Shown: positions 9,793-19,164 of the stretch, piece after piece | How the letters are laid out: each line of letters opens with the position of its first letter | Position numbering within the stretch: position 1 is the first letter of the stretch | Source: Phycisphaerae bacterium | Lineage (GTDB): Bacteria; Planctomycetota; Phycisphaerae; UBA1845; PWPN01 | Length of the DNA stretch: 54,570 nt | Direction: 5' to 3' | NCBI GenBank assembly: GCA_018003015.1 | Contig: JAGNEZ010000045.1 | Location: forward strand, 1-54,570 | The notes under the pieces: generated by a model | Seen by the model: the letters and a program-made list of their open reading frames with translations, nothing else | Database searches by the model: none | Told to the model about the DNA's origin: nothing | Position numbers and translations under genes: made by a program

Positions 9793-11001
9793 GTGACCAA
9801 GAACCGCAGGCTTTGGCTCATCATCCCAGTGCTCGCCACTCTTCCGTCATGTCCGGCCGGTGCCGCTGCTCCGACGAGTGCGCCGAGCGACCAACAGGCG
9901 CTCGCCGAGGGCAACAACCGCTTCGCCTTCTCGCTCTACGCTCAGCTCAGGAGCGGGACGGGCAACCTCTTCTTCTCGCCCTACAGCATCTCCACCGCCC
10001 TGGAGATGACCTACGCCGGCGCCCGCGGCGAGACCGCGGCGCAGATGGCCAAGACCCTGGAACTCAAACTGGAACCGGACCGGCTGCATCCGGCTGCTCA
10101 CAACCTGATCGAAGCGCTCAACGCCGGCGGCAGGAAGGGCGACTATGAACTCAGCGTGGCCAATGCCCTCTGGGGCCAGAAGGGATACGGCTTTCTCCCC
10201 GACTTCCTCGATCTGACGCAACGCAACTACGGGGCCGGGCTCCGCGAGGTTGACTTCTCCAACGCCCGCAGCGCGCTGCGGACGATCAACACCTGGGTGG
10301 AGAAGGAAACCAGGAAGAAGATCAAGGACCTGATCAAGCCCGACATGATCACGCCCAACACGGTGCTGGTCCTGACCAACGCGATTTACTTCAGAGGCTC
10401 CTGGTCCTTGCCCTTCAACAACAAGCACACTCAGCGACAGCCGTTTACGCTGGTGGACAACACCAAGGTGGACGCGCTGATCATGCACCGGACGGGCATG
10501 TTCAACTACATGAAGGGCGATGGCCTCCAGGTGCTGGAATTGCCTTATGTCGGCGGGCGGCTGTCGATGATCATCCTGCTCCCCAACCAAGTGGCGGGGC
10601 TGCCGGCGCTGGAGAAATCACTCAGCACCGAGAACCTCCAGCAGTGGCTGGCGAAGCTTCGCGAGAAGGAAGTGAGCGTCGCGCTGCCGAGATTCAAGAC
10701 CACGAGCGAATTCCGGCTCAACGATGTGCTCAAGGCGATGGGCATGACTGACGCGTTCTCAGGACAGGCGGATTTTTCCGGCATGGACGGCCGGAAGAGA
10801 CTGTCCATCTCTCACGCGGTACACAAGGCGTTCGTGGACGTCAACGAGCAAGGCACGGAAGCAGCGGCGGCAACCGGCGTGATCATGAAAGCAAGCGCGC
10901 CGCCGTTTTTCCGGGCCGACCACCCCTTCGTCTTCCTGATCCGGGACATTCCCTCGAACAGCGTGCTGTTCATCGGCCGGGTGATGAATCCGAAACAGTA
11001 G
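9793..11001 (+). CDS. Serpin-family protease inhibitor, predicted lipoprotein
   Basis: Serpin of 402 residues, the normal family length. The N-terminus is a signal peptide ending in a lipobox-like LPSC (C20), so the protein may be anchored on the outside of a membrane. Family signatures: NLFFSPYSISTALEMTYAGA, VLVLTNAIYFRGSW and the C-terminal HPFVFLIRDI...VLFIGRVMNP. The reactive-loop hinge EQGTEAAAATG (about 352-362) has the small residues needed for strand insertion, so it should be inhibitory. By counting from the hinge, P1 falls near the Lys-Ala-Ser stretch (366-368), but the loop is about one residue shorter than in antitrypsin, so target specificity cannot be given. It lies 119 bp after the kinase gene on the same strand. 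A role in protection against host or environmental proteases is plausible but not shown. Confidence 0.92.
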   Translation: MTKNRRLWLIIPVLATLPSCPAGAAAPTSAPSDQQALAEGNNRFAFSLYAQLRSGTGNLFFSPYSISTALEMTYAGARGETAAQMAKTLELKLEPDRLHPAAHNLIEALNAGGRKGDYELSVANALWGQKGYGFLPDFLDLTQRNYGAGLREVDFSNARSALRTINTWVEKETRKKIKDLIKPDMITPNTVLVLTNAIYFRGSWSLPFNNKHTQRQPFTLVDNTKVDALIMHRTGMFNYMKGDGLQVLELPYVGGRLSMIILLPNQVAGLPALEKSLSTENLQQWLAKLREKEVSVALPRFKTTSEFRLNDVLKAMGMTDAFSGQADFSGMDGRKRLSISHAVHKAFVDVNEQGTEAAAATGVIMKASAPPFFRADHPFVFLIRDIPSNSVLFIGRVMNPKQ

Positions 11002-11216
11002 TCGATGACCTGGTTTGCCGACAACTCGCCCCGTCGCGCATCAGGGGCTGCTCCGTCATGAATCCGCCGGGCCTCTCCAGTTCGTTGATCGATGACACAA
11101 TGGCCGTGGAGAATGACCATCTCTCCGCCCTTGGGCCACGTCACATCATCCGGTACAATCTCTCCTGGGTCAGTCGTCCGTGGTGGCCTTGGCCGATATG
11201 GGCCGGGAGGTTCAAC
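11002..11216. other. Gap after serpin gene
   Basis: No gene seen. GGGAGG at 11205-11210 serves the integrase remnant that begins at 11217. Confidence 0.3.
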
Positions 11217-11474
11217 ATGGCGACTGAAAAGGTTGGTGTGTATCGGAAGTATCATGGACCTGTTCCCATCGACGAGTCCGGCAACCTATTGCCCAGGAGC
11301 GAGTGGCCGCGAAGGCGGGCCTTTCGCTGGGCGGTGCGGTGGTTCGGCTCGGATGGGAAGCGGTACAGCAGGACCTTCTGCAACCCCGGGCACGTGATCG
11401 GACCCGTTCCCACCACGCCCGGCTCACACATCCTGCAGTCGTGGTGGGAATTGGTATTCGGTAGCGTGCCATAG
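11217..11474 (+). pseudogene. Tyrosine recombinase (integrase) N-terminal remnant
   Basis: Starts with a good GGGAGG and ATG 11217. The first 57 residues (MATEKVGVYRKYHGPVP, then SEWPRRRAFRWAVRWFGSDG and KRYSRTF) look like the N-terminal part of planctomycete phage-type integrases, which read a host-like SD plus such a start. After KRYSRTF the similarity stops and the frame ends 28 residues later at 11474, so the core-binding and catalytic domains (R...HxxR...Y) are missing. I infer a broken integrase. The assignment rests on recall of related N-termini, not on a catalytic motif. Confidence 0.5.
11416..11443. repeat. Short dispersed repeat, copy 1
   Basis: CGCCCGGCTCACACAT followed after three bases by GCAGTC and a TG; the same pattern occurs at 49221-49248. 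It covers the unaligned tail of the integrase remnant. On the minus strand both copies can read CRMCEPGV, so they may derive from one mobile gene. Confidence 0.5.
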
Positions 11475-11726
11475 GCCTTCTCTTCGGCAAAAACCGAGAT
11501 TGCGGGCCGATAACGTTCGAGCTGTATGCTTGAAATGGTCTTACACCGCGTGGCGACCCATCCTGTGACCCACTGGCCCCAGGCACCAGCGCGCAAATCG
11601 ACGTATCGCGTGCGGTGCTCTCCTCCATGACGCCTGGTTGATCACAAGCCGTCCCGCTATTTCATGGGCACTGGTGACACGGGGCGATCGCCGCACTCTT
11701 CGCTCAGCCAGTCCTCAACCCACAGA

Positions 11727-11918
11727 TCACTTCACGCAGTCCGGATCGGCCGGCTCACCCGCTCCGCTGAAGCACCTTTGGAGGAGGCCGAAGTCGGACT
11801 GGTCCACGTCGCCGTCATGATCGAAATCCCTGGCTTCACAGCCGGCGATCAGAGGAATCGCCGGACCTGAGGCGCAATCCTTAAACCGGTCGAAATCGTT
11901 CTGGTCCTGTGGAGCCAC
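11727..11918 (-). pseudogene. Orphan dockerin-like C-terminal tail
   Basis: Minus-strand frame ending at 11727 that encodes only the C-terminal module seen at the ends of the genes at 34785 and 40572: a first, degraded aspartate loop, then CASGPAIPL, then DFDHDGDVDQSDFGLLQRC and a final PADPDC. The second loop has the D-x-D-x-D calcium-binding spacing. There is no signal peptide or catalytic domain upstream, so this is the 3' end of a gene whose body is lost. The presumed role of such tails is calcium-dependent binding or sorting of exported proteins in this lineage. Confidence 0.7.
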
Positions 11919-12009
11919 CGAATAAACATCAACTCGACCCTACGGGGCCGACTACGCGAGTGACTGAATACGCTGCAATTCACGCTCTGTGCGGCAGCGT
12001 AAAACGGCT

Positions 12010-12138
12010 AAACCGTACCCGGTTGAGACCGTCCAGGAGCAGATGCTCCGCGAGTTCCATGTGCACGTGCCCCCGACCACGGTGGATCGCTGGATGGTCG
12101 AGGCGGGGGAAAAACATCGACTTGCGGCAAGCCTATGA
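12010..12138 (+). pseudogene. Possible transposase/HTH fragment
   Basis: A short frame reads KPYPVETVQEQMLREFHV, then PPTTVDRWMVEAGE before a stop at 12138. It looks like a helix-turn-helix segment with a tryptophan-containing recognition helix from a transposase or regulator. There is no start and too little sequence to name a family. It lies between two other gene fragments. Confidence 0.25.
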
Positions 12139-12141
12139 ACC

Positions 12142-12354
12142 GTGGATCTCTTTCATGAGAACGTATCGGTTCCTTCGATACTGCGAGTCTTCAACGCGAT
12201 GCAACGCGCTCCTTGGCATACTTACCAGGTACTGACCAAACGATCGGAGCGTCTCCAGAAACTCGACCGGCTGTTGGCCGACGCTCTCGTCGTCGTGGTG
12301 AACGACATCTCAAGGCGGACCTTGTTACTGTCATTCCGGTTCCCCGCGTCATAG
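12142..12354 (+). pseudogene. DUF5131 (phage Gp37/Gp68-like) fragment
   Basis: The frame starting GTG 12142 reads VDLFHENVSVPSILRVFNAM, then WHTYQVLTKRSERL. DLFHE, a run to the helix with VF..M, and the W-H-x-x-Q-V-L-T-K-R motif are characteristic of the DUF5131 family (phage Gp37/Gp68). Normally these proteins are around 250 residues with a cysteine-rich N-terminal part; here only about 45 residues match and the frame soon becomes unrelated. It is a remnant within the debris between the serpin and the phosphatase. Confidence 0.55.
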
Positions 12355-12620
12355 GTGTCCGAAACACCCCTGCGAATCTGATGACCCCCTCTCAGCGCCG
12401 CATACCCTTGCCATAACAAGGACACGCAACCAAGTCGCGGAATCGCCGCGTTTGGCAGGAGAAAGTTGACCCCCAGTTTCGTTGGCTGTAGACTGCATAT
12501 TCAAGCGAGGTCAGCAGTACCGGCGGGCGGGGAAGAGGTGCGCGAGCTTCGCGTTCCCTTGCCGCTCTGTCAAGCCGTACTGCAACGACCTGAAGTCTGG
12601 ACCCATCGAGAGGACACGCC

Positions 12621-15305
12621 ATGCGAAAGATGAACCCCGTTCTGTTGTCCCTGTTCTTCGCGACCTTCTGCTCAGCCCAGCCCAAAAAAGTCATCCTCAT
12701 GATCGGGGATGGCATGGGTTTCGAGCAGGTGAAGGCCGCCGGAATGTATCAGTATGGTGCCCCCGGCACGCTGTCGTTCGAGTCCCTGCCCCATCAGGCC
12801 CAGGTCACGACGTATTCCGCGAGCAGCTCGATTACCGATTCTGCTGCCGCAGGGACGGCGATAGCCACGGGGACTAAGGTGAACAACGGCGTCATCAGCA
12901 TGGCCCTGCCCGGCAACGGCCTTCCACTCCAGACCATGCTGGAGCATTTCGAATCACTCGGCTACTCGACCGGGCTGATCACCACGTCCTATCTGACCGA
13001 CGCGACCCCCGCCGCGTTTGGAGCCCACGAAACCTCCCGCAACAACACATCGAATATCGCATTGGACTACTTGACACAGACCACGCCGGATATCCTGTTC
13101 GGCGGTGGTGGTAACGGCCTGACACCCACCCTGGCCCAAGGCTACGGGTACGTGGCGGTCACGGACTGCGCAAGTCTCCTGGCCCTGAACACCTCCGTCG
13201 GACCGGTCTCGGCCCAGTTTGGATCAGGTCCGATGCCCTACGAGTATCAGGGTGACTACTCCGGAGTTTGCCACCTCTCCCAAATGACCCAGTGGGCGCT
13301 GCAGAAGCTGGACACAGACCCCGACGGCATGTTTCTGATGGTCGAAGGAGGCAACATCGACCACGCGGGACATTCGAACAACCTTAACCAGAACGTCTAT
13401 GAGACCGTCGAGTTCTCGCGGACGGTGCAGATCGTTATGGATTGGGCGGCCGGCAGGACGGATACGATGATTCTGGTGACCGCCGATCATGAAACGGGTG
13501 GCCTGTCGGTAATCAGTCACAGCGGGGTTGCGGGTGATTGGCCAGTGGTTTCGTGGAGCACCACGGGGCATACGGGTGCGAACGTTCCGGCCTACGCCTG
13601 GGGCGTCAACGCTGAACTCGTCACCGGCATTCTCGACAACACCGATTTCTTCGCCATCGTAACCAGCTCGCCCAACGTCGCTCCCGTTGCCGATGACGGC
13701 TTTGCCAGTACGAGCGAGGATTCGCCCGCGGTGATCCATCTGTCGGCCTCAGATGCCGATGGTGACCCACTGACATATACGGTGGAGACGCCGCCGGCGC
13801 ACGGCTCCCTGGCCGGGGCCGGCCCTGATCTCACCTACACGCCCCAGGCCAACTACAACGGGGATGACAGCTTCACCTTCAGAGCCAATGATGGCCAGGC
13901 GGACAGCGGAGTCGCCACGGTCTCCATCGCAGTAGAACCCGTCAATGACGGTCCTGCTGCGAATGCCGGGCCTGACCAGTCGATTGACGAAGGGCTGACC
14001 GTGACACTGGATGGCTCGGGTAGCACCGATCCGGAACATGACGCGTTGAGCTACGCCTGGTCTCAAACGAGTGGGCCGGCCGTTGAGCTGATGGGCTCCA
14101 ACACCGCCACACCGAGCTTCACGGCACCACAGGTTGAGGCTGCGACCACGCTGGTTTTCCAGCTCATCGTATCGGATGGTCTGCTTTTGTCCGCACCCGA
14201 TGAAGTGGTTGTCACGGCGAGTCCTATCGTCTACGACGCTTACGCAGATCAGAATCCAGTGGTGGCCATCGGCACGCTGGTTGGTGGCTTCTCCGGGACT
14301 TTCGTTGCCGACGGCCAGGTCCAGACCCTCACCGAAGGGCAGAGCGGAAAGGGCAAGGCCAGCCTCCTGGCAGAGTACCGCCTGCATACGCAAGCCAACC
14401 CGGCTGCTGTGAACCTGTTGGCTCTTCACCTGGTGGCAACATGGACCGCAATCGAACCTACTGACCCGCTGATCGTGGAGATCTGGAACGGGACGGCTTG
14501 GCAGGACATCACCGCGGAAATCACAGGCGGGACGTTCACGCCCGCTACACCAGGATCCTACGTGGGGACGGATGGCAACATTCGCGTGCAGTTCAGGGAT
14601 GCCGCCGGTCTGAAGGCCGACCAGAAAGATACCCTGACCATCGATCTCCTCTACGCCGAAGTAGACGTTGGGCCTGTTCCCGACCTGCCGCCGAGCGCGC
14701 CGACCGATCTTCAGGCCACTGCCGGCAACGCGGAGGTGATCCTCGACTGGACTGACAACCTGGAGACCGACTTGGCCGGATACAACGTCTACCGTTCCGC
14801 TGCGCCAGGCGGCCCGTATGAGCGGCTCAACGGCAGTCATTTGGCAGAAAGCACCTATCTCGACCAAGCTGTCGCGAATGGGATCACCTATCATTATGTA
14901 GTGACTGCGTCGGATCAGGCGGGCCAGGAAAGCTCACTGAGCATGGAGGTGGCCGCCACACCGAGTCAGCAGCAGCCCACAGTTCACGTTGAGGCCATTT
15001 CGATGGGAATTGCCAAGGTCGGCAGGAACTGGCAGGCCACAGCGACGATTCGCATAGCCGATCAGACAGGAACGGCTCGAACGGGAGCTGCTGTTTCAGG
15101 TGACTGGTATTTCAAGGGAGCCCTCATCCAGCAAGGTGCGTCGGGTATTACAGATATCAACGGTGACGCCCGCGTTACTTCACCAGGAAAGGTGGCCAAG
15201 AGCGGCGACGTGTTCACCTTCAGGGTGACGCAAGTCGACCTGGCCGGTCACGTCTATGCGGCGAGCGAGAACAAAACAAGCGAAGGTTCGGTCGGTGTCC
15301 CCTGA
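12621..15305 (+). CDS. Secreted alkaline phosphatase with Ig-like/PKD/FN3 tail
   Basis: Exported phosphomonoesterase of 894 residues, with a short signal peptide ending about residue 18 (TFCSA). The PhoA-type domain (about 20-350) keeps the full active site: D30 in MIGDGMG, nucleophile S74 in TDSAAAGTA, D127 and T129, E242, D247, H251 in EGGNIDHAGH, D289-H290 in TADHETGG and H317 in TTGHTGA. A cadherin/Ig-like repeat (about 355-440), a PKD-like repeat (about 443-530), an unassigned stretch and a fibronectin type III domain (about 695-785) follow. The extra modules likely hold the enzyme at the cell surface or on a polymer. It would release phosphate from organic esters outside the cytoplasm. 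ATG 12621 follows GAGAGGA; ATG 12630 is a possible alternative. The divergent neighbours are unrelated debris. Confidence 0.92.
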   Translation: MRKMNPVLLSLFFATFCSAQPKKVILMIGDGMGFEQVKAAGMYQYGAPGTLSFESLPHQAQVTTYSASSSITDSAAAGTAIATGTKVNNGVISMALPGNGLPLQTMLEHFESLGYSTGLITTSYLTDATPAAFGAHETSRNNTSNIALDYLTQTTPDILFGGGGNGLTPTLAQGYGYVAVTDCASLLALNTSVGPVSAQFGSGPMPYEYQGDYSGVCHLSQMTQWALQKLDTDPDGMFLMVEGGNIDHAGHSNNLNQNVYETVEFSRTVQIVMDWAAGRTDTMILVTADHETGGLSVISHSGVAGDWPVVSWSTTGHTGANVPAYAWGVNAELVTGILDNTDFFAIVTSSPNVAPVADDGFASTSEDSPAVIHLSASDADGDPLTYTVETPPAHGSLAGAGPDLTYTPQANYNGDDSFTFRANDGQADSGVATVSIAVEPVNDGPAANAGPDQSIDEGLTVTLDGSGSTDPEHDALSYAWSQTSGPAVELMGSNTATPSFTAPQVEAATTLVFQLIVSDGLLLSAPDEVVVTASPIVYDAYADQNPVVAIGTLVGGFSGTFVADGQVQTLTEGQSGKGKASLLAEYRLHTQANPAAVNLLALHLVATWTAIEPTDPLIVEIWNGTAWQDITAEITGGTFTPATPGSYVGTDGNIRVQFRDAAGLKADQKDTLTIDLLYAEVDVGPVPDLPPSAPTDLQATAGNAEVILDWTDNLETDLAGYNVYRSAAPGGPYERLNGSHLAESTYLDQAVANGITYHYVVTASDQAGQESSLSMEVAATPSQQQPTVHVEAISMGIAKVGRNWQATATIRIADQTGTARTGAAVSGDWYFKGALIQQGASGITDINGDARVTSPGKVAKSGDVFTFRVTQVDLAGHVYAASENKTSEGSVGVP

Positions 15306-15405
15306 TATACCAGGATCCTGAAGCATTATGTGCATGCAGTGGGTGAGCAAGCTCTGACCAGCCCCCACGCCTCGTCACCATCTCGCGAACTGAGCTCTTG
15401 GGTGA

Positions 15406-16539
15406 TCAGGCACTGATGCTGGCTGGCTCGCCCAGGCGCTTCAGGGGCTTGAGAAGCAGATCGAGAATGCTGCGGCGCTCGACAAGGATACGGGCCTCCA
15501 TCATCAGGCCCGGCTTGATCTGCCGCAGCAACGGGGCCGAGGCCTGTTCCTGCCGTTCGAGGGAGACCCACGCCCGGTAGTGGCCTTCCTCTCCCGCGTC
15601 CGGTTCGACCTCGACGAGCCGCCCTTCGACATAGCCATAATCCTCCCGAGGAAGCGCGTCGAATGCCAGACGCACCGGCAGGCCGCTATGCAGCCGCCGC
15701 ATGGACGCGTTGGGGATCGCGATGCAGGCCATCAAGGGCTGATCATCCGGCATGACGGTAACGGCCGGGCGGCTGGTGTCGATCGCGCTGCCGGGATGGA
15801 GCACGGCCAGGTGGGTCACGGTCCCAGCGACGGGGGCCCGAATCACCGATCGGCGGGCATATTCCCGGAGCTGGCCGAGCTGGATGGTCAGGGTTTCAAC
15901 GCGGGCCTCAGCCTCCAGCGCCAGCCGGCCCCGCTCTGTGGCATCGACAAGGTTCCGCTTGAGGTCTGCATCGAGGCGGGCAAGCCGGCTCTCTGCATCG
16001 AGCAACTCGCGTTGCTTGGCCTGTACCTCCATGTGCGTGGCGGCCGAGCCTTGCTCGAGCGTTCGGAGACGCTCGAGTTGCTCAGTGACGAGTCCGGCCG
16101 ACCGCTTGGCTGTGTCCCGCTCCGTCTCCAGAGCCCTCCGCACCTGCGCGAGCGCATCTGCGTTCGCGCGGTGACGCGACGTCTCCAGCCGCAGGGTGGC
16201 AATCTCGGCCGATAGGCGATCCGCCTCCGAGGTGTGCTGAAAGGCATCGAGCCGAAGCAGCACGTCGCCTTCGGACACGTGCTGGCCGATTCGCACGGGC
16301 ACGTCGACGACGAGGGCGAACTCGGGTGCCGAAATGTGCAGCGGCTCCCCCTTGATGATAAGCCGGCCGCGGGCGTTCACGACCACATCCGCCTGTGCCA
16401 GCCACATCCACATGAGTGCGGTGGCGGCCAAGGCCAGGGCGAGGTAGACCAGGCCACGCGAGATAAGGATGCCCGGGCCGGGAAGCAGCTTGTCCGATCC
16501 CCGGAGTGGCGTGACTGGCATGGTCGTATCGAGTTCCAT
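15406..16539 (-). CDS. HlyD-family adaptor of peptide exporter
   Basis: Membrane-fusion protein of 377 residues. I chose ATG 16539 because AGGAGG on the minus strand lies eight bases upstream; an ATG at 16545 is too close to it. A transmembrane segment (GLVYLALALAATALMWMWLA) is followed by a periplasmic biotinyl-lipoyl-like half (VVDVPVRIGQHVSEGDVLLRL), a long coiled-coil hairpin rich in E, R and L, and the second half with RAPVAGTVTHLAVLHPG. It should bridge the inner-membrane ABC exporter to an outer-membrane channel; no TolC-like gene is in the window. It begins 41 bp after the exporter gene stop, so the two form an operon. It ends 100 bp from the convergent phosphatase stop. Confidence 0.9.
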   Translation of the reverse strand: MELDTTMPVTPLRGSDKLLPGPGILISRGLVYLALALAATALMWMWLAQADVVVNARGRLIIKGEPLHISAPEFALVVDVPVRIGQHVSEGDVLLRLDAFQHTSEADRLSAEIATLRLETSRHRANADALAQVRRALETERDTAKRSAGLVTEQLERLRTLEQGSAATHMEVQAKQRELLDAESRLARLDADLKRNLVDATERGRLALEAEARVETLTIQLGQLREYARRSVIRAPVAGTVTHLAVLHPGSAIDTSRPAVTVMPDDQPLMACIAIPNASMRRLHSGLPVRLAFDALPREDYGYVEGRLVEVEPDAGEEGHYRAWVSLERQEQASAPLLRQIKPGLMMEARILVERRSILDLLLKPLKRLGEPASISA

Positions 16540-16580
16540 TGTCATTTCCTCCTGCAAGCTTCGATCCTGCGCCGTCAACG

Positions 16581-18809
16581 TCACTGGTTGAGCTGCTGGC
16601 CGATAAGCGTCGTGTACAGGCCGCCGCAACGCAGGAGCTGCTCGTGCGTACCCTCCTCGACGATCCGACCGGCGTCCATCACCACGATCCGGTCAGCGTA
16701 GCGAACCGTGGAAAGCCGATGGGCGATCACCAGCGTGGTCCGACCCGCGGCCGCCTGCTCCAGGTTCCGTTGGATCGCCCGGTCCGAGATGTTGTCCAGG
16801 GCGGAGGTGGCCTCGTCGAGAATGAGTAGGTCCGGATTGCGGAGCAGGGCCCGCGCCAGGGCGATCCGTTGGCGCTGCCCTCCGGATAGCGACATGCCGC
16901 GCTCGCCGACCTTTGTGTCGTAGCCCATACCCATCTCGCTGATGAACTCATGGGCCCCGGCCTGCCGGGCCGCCTCGACCACCTCCTCGAACGACACCTC
17001 GGGGTCACCTACCGCGATGTTCTCGCGGATGGTGCCGGAGAAAAGAAACACCTCCTGCGGGACGACGCCCATTCGCCGACGCAAGGCCGCCCGCGAGATC
17101 GTCCGCAGGTCGTTGCCATCTAGCGTGATCCTGCCCCGGGTGGGCTCGTACAAGCCAAGAATCAAGCGGGCAAGCGTTGATTTGCCCGACCCCGAGCGGC
17201 CGACCAGGGCGACCGTCTCGCCGGCTGCGACGTCAAGATTGATCTCGGTCAGGGCCAGCTCATCCTCATCTCCTTTGTAGCTGAAGGTCACATTCTCCAG
17301 ACAGATGCGCCCCTCTAGCCGCGACGGCGTGAGCAGTGTCCGGCCATTCTCCTCTTCCGGCGCGGACTCGAACACGTCATTCAGTCGATCAACGGCATTG
17401 CGTACCTCCTGCAGATCGTCCCAGGCCACGATCAGATTGACGATCGGGGTGACGACGCTGCCGGCAATGGCAACGAATGCCAGCAGTTGGCCCGCAGTCA
17501 TGGCGTGGTTCATGACCTGGTGGGCCCCATACCACAAGAAAATGACCGCGGCGGTGGTCTGCACCAGGGTGGCTAGACCAGAGTAGCCAGTAGTGAGGTG
17601 GGCGCCTCGGCGGGCGGCGAGCAGCGAGTCGATGTACAAAGACTCCAACCGCCAGCGGACCTGCGGTTCGATGGCCATGGCCTTGACCGTACTCATGCCG
17701 GTGACCGATTCGATGAGGTAGGTGGTCGCGTCGGTGCGGCGGGCGAACTGTTCCTTCTCGTTTCGACGTAGGGCGGGGGTGAAGGCGAACGTGAGCCCGG
17801 CAAACACCGGCAGCACGGCAAGCACCACCACCGTCAGACTGGGACTGTACCATGCCAACACGGCGAAATACCCGATCGCGAGGGTGGCATCCAGGGCGAC
17901 GCCGGGGATGGTGCCAGCCATCGCCGCGCGGATCTTCCGGTTCTCCGACACACGGGAGACAACGTCACCGACGCGCCGAAGGTCGAAGAAACGCATCGGC
18001 AGCCGGAACATCTGGCGAAAGAAGTCGCCGATCAGGCGGGCGTCTGCGCGGATGGACACGTGCACGAGCAGGAGCTGGCGGACGGACTTGATCATGGCCT
18101 GGAAGACCGCCACCAAAAGCATGCCCCCGAGCAGCATGTTCAGCAGGTCGACCGACCGATTCACCAGCACGCGATCGATGACCATTTGCGTGAACATCGG
18201 GATTCCCAGGCCCAGAATGCTGAGCAACAGGGAAGCAGCGAACACCTCCCCGACCATGGCGCGGTACGGACGCATGATCGGGAGGAAGCGACGCCAGGAG
18301 CAGGTACGTGCTTCCAGCAACGTCAGGTTACGCGTGGGAACGAGCTCCAGGGCCTTGCCCGTCCAGCCGGCAAGGAACTCGGCCTTGCTCATCCGGCGGC
18401 GGCCCATGGCCGGGTCGGACACGACGACGTGGCCTCGTGCCACCTTGTAGAGCACAATGTAGTGGAAGCCTTCCCAGTGGACGATGGCGGGGACCTGGAT
18501 GCCGCTCAACGCCTCGAAGTCGAGTTGGAACCCGCGGGCATGGAAACCCAGGGTCTCTGCCGCCCGAGCGAGCGACCACATGCTGCATCCGTCGGCATCC
18601 ACGTTGGCCAGGTCTCGCAGGCGGGCAACGCCCACGGGGTGGCCGTGGTAGGCCGTGATCATCGCTAGGCAGGCCGCACCGCAGTCGGTCGCATCGTGCT
18701 GACGGATGTTCGGGTAACGCCTCAGCCAGCGTCGCCAGCGTGGAGACCGGACGGCGTGAGTGGCTGACTCCGGCGGGGTGGGGACGGTTGTGGGATTTGT
18801 AGCGATCAC
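16581..18809 (-). CDS. C39-peptidase-containing ABC exporter (PCAT)
   Basis: Bifunctional leader peptidase and exporter of 742 residues if translation starts at GTG 18809, which follows GGGAG by five bases; upstream in-frame starts would add a long low-quality N-terminus. The C39 peptidase occupies about 30-170, with Q37, catalytic C43 ([14 protein letters not shown]), H116 (GFHYIVLYK) and D132 (SDPAMG). Next come six transmembrane helices, then an ATPase with Walker [10 protein letters not shown], signature [16 protein letters not shown], Walker [13 protein letters not shown] and a switch histidine in IAHRLST. Such proteins cut after double-glycine-type leaders and export the core peptide. 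The divergently encoded precursor has exactly such a leader. It is co-transcribed with the HlyD gene. All catalytic residues look intact. Confidence 0.93.
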   Translation of the reverse strand: MIATNPTTVPTPPESATHAVRSPRWRRWLRRYPNIRQHDATDCGAACLAMITAYHGHPVGVARLRDLANVDADGCSMWSLARAAETLGFHARGFQLDFEALSGIQVPAIVHWEGFHYIVLYKVARGHVVVSDPAMGRRRMSKAEFLAGWTGKALELVPTRNLTLLEARTCSWRRFLPIMRPYRAMVGEVFAASLLLSILGLGIPMFTQMVIDRVLVNRSVDLLNMLLGGMLLVAVFQAMIKSVRQLLLVHVSIRADARLIGDFFRQMFRLPMRFFDLRRVGDVVSRVSENRKIRAAMAGTIPGVALDATLAIGYFAVLAWYSPSLTVVVLAVLPVFAGLTFAFTPALRRNEKEQFARRTDATTYLIESVTGMSTVKAMAIEPQVRWRLESLYIDSLLAARRGAHLTTGYSGLATLVQTTAAVIFLWYGAHQVMNHAMTAGQLLAFVAIAGSVVTPIVNLIVAWDDLQEVRNAVDRLNDVFESAPEEENGRTLLTPSRLEGRICLENVTFSYKGDEDELALTEINLDVAAGETVALVGRSGSGKSTLARLILGLYEPTRGRITLDGNDLRTISRAALRRRMGVVPQEVFLFSGTIRENIAVGDPEVSFEEVVEAARQAGAHEFISEMGMGYDTKVGERGMSLSGGQRQRIALARALLRNPDLLILDEATSALDNISDRAIQRNLEQAAAGRTTLVIAHRLSTVRYADRIVVMDAGRIVEEGTHEQLLRCGGLYTTLIGQQLNQ

Positions 18810-19164
18810 GGCGGCTCCCTGGTTGAGTTGACCCGTTGCCGCAAGCCCTTGCCCTGTGGGCGGGCCGCTCCTATCCCAGTACACCGAAAATGACTGGCTC
18901 CGCTCACGGTCTGCGCCCGCCAAGTTGACCACGGACCAAGGTTCACTCTGCAACCGCATTGTTGCCCAATGACTCAATTCCGGCGCGATCGACTTCCCAA
19001 ATAATCCGTGCCGCGCACGTGAACACATCCTGCGTTTGTCGGTCTGCCAGATATGAACCGAGTTTCAGGGCCCCTGGTTCTCGATTCGAGAATCCGAGTT
19101 GTCGAGACGGCAGTGGGCCGTCCCGAAAAGCTGTAACGACGAACCATCAGGAAAGGAACAAATC
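18810..19164. promoter_or_regulatory. Divergent promoter region of RiPP island
   Basis: About 355 bp between the exporter GTG (minus) and the precursor ATG (plus), so it should hold promoters for both transcripts. No clear sigma-70 boxes or operator palindrome was found. AGGAAAGGA at 19149-19157 is the ribosome site for the precursor and GGGAG the one for the exporter. No regulator gene is adjacent. Confidence 0.5.

Noticed and set aside
13749-14894. Minus-strand frame of 381 residues
   Set aside because: Antisense to the phosphatase tail with no coherent motif.
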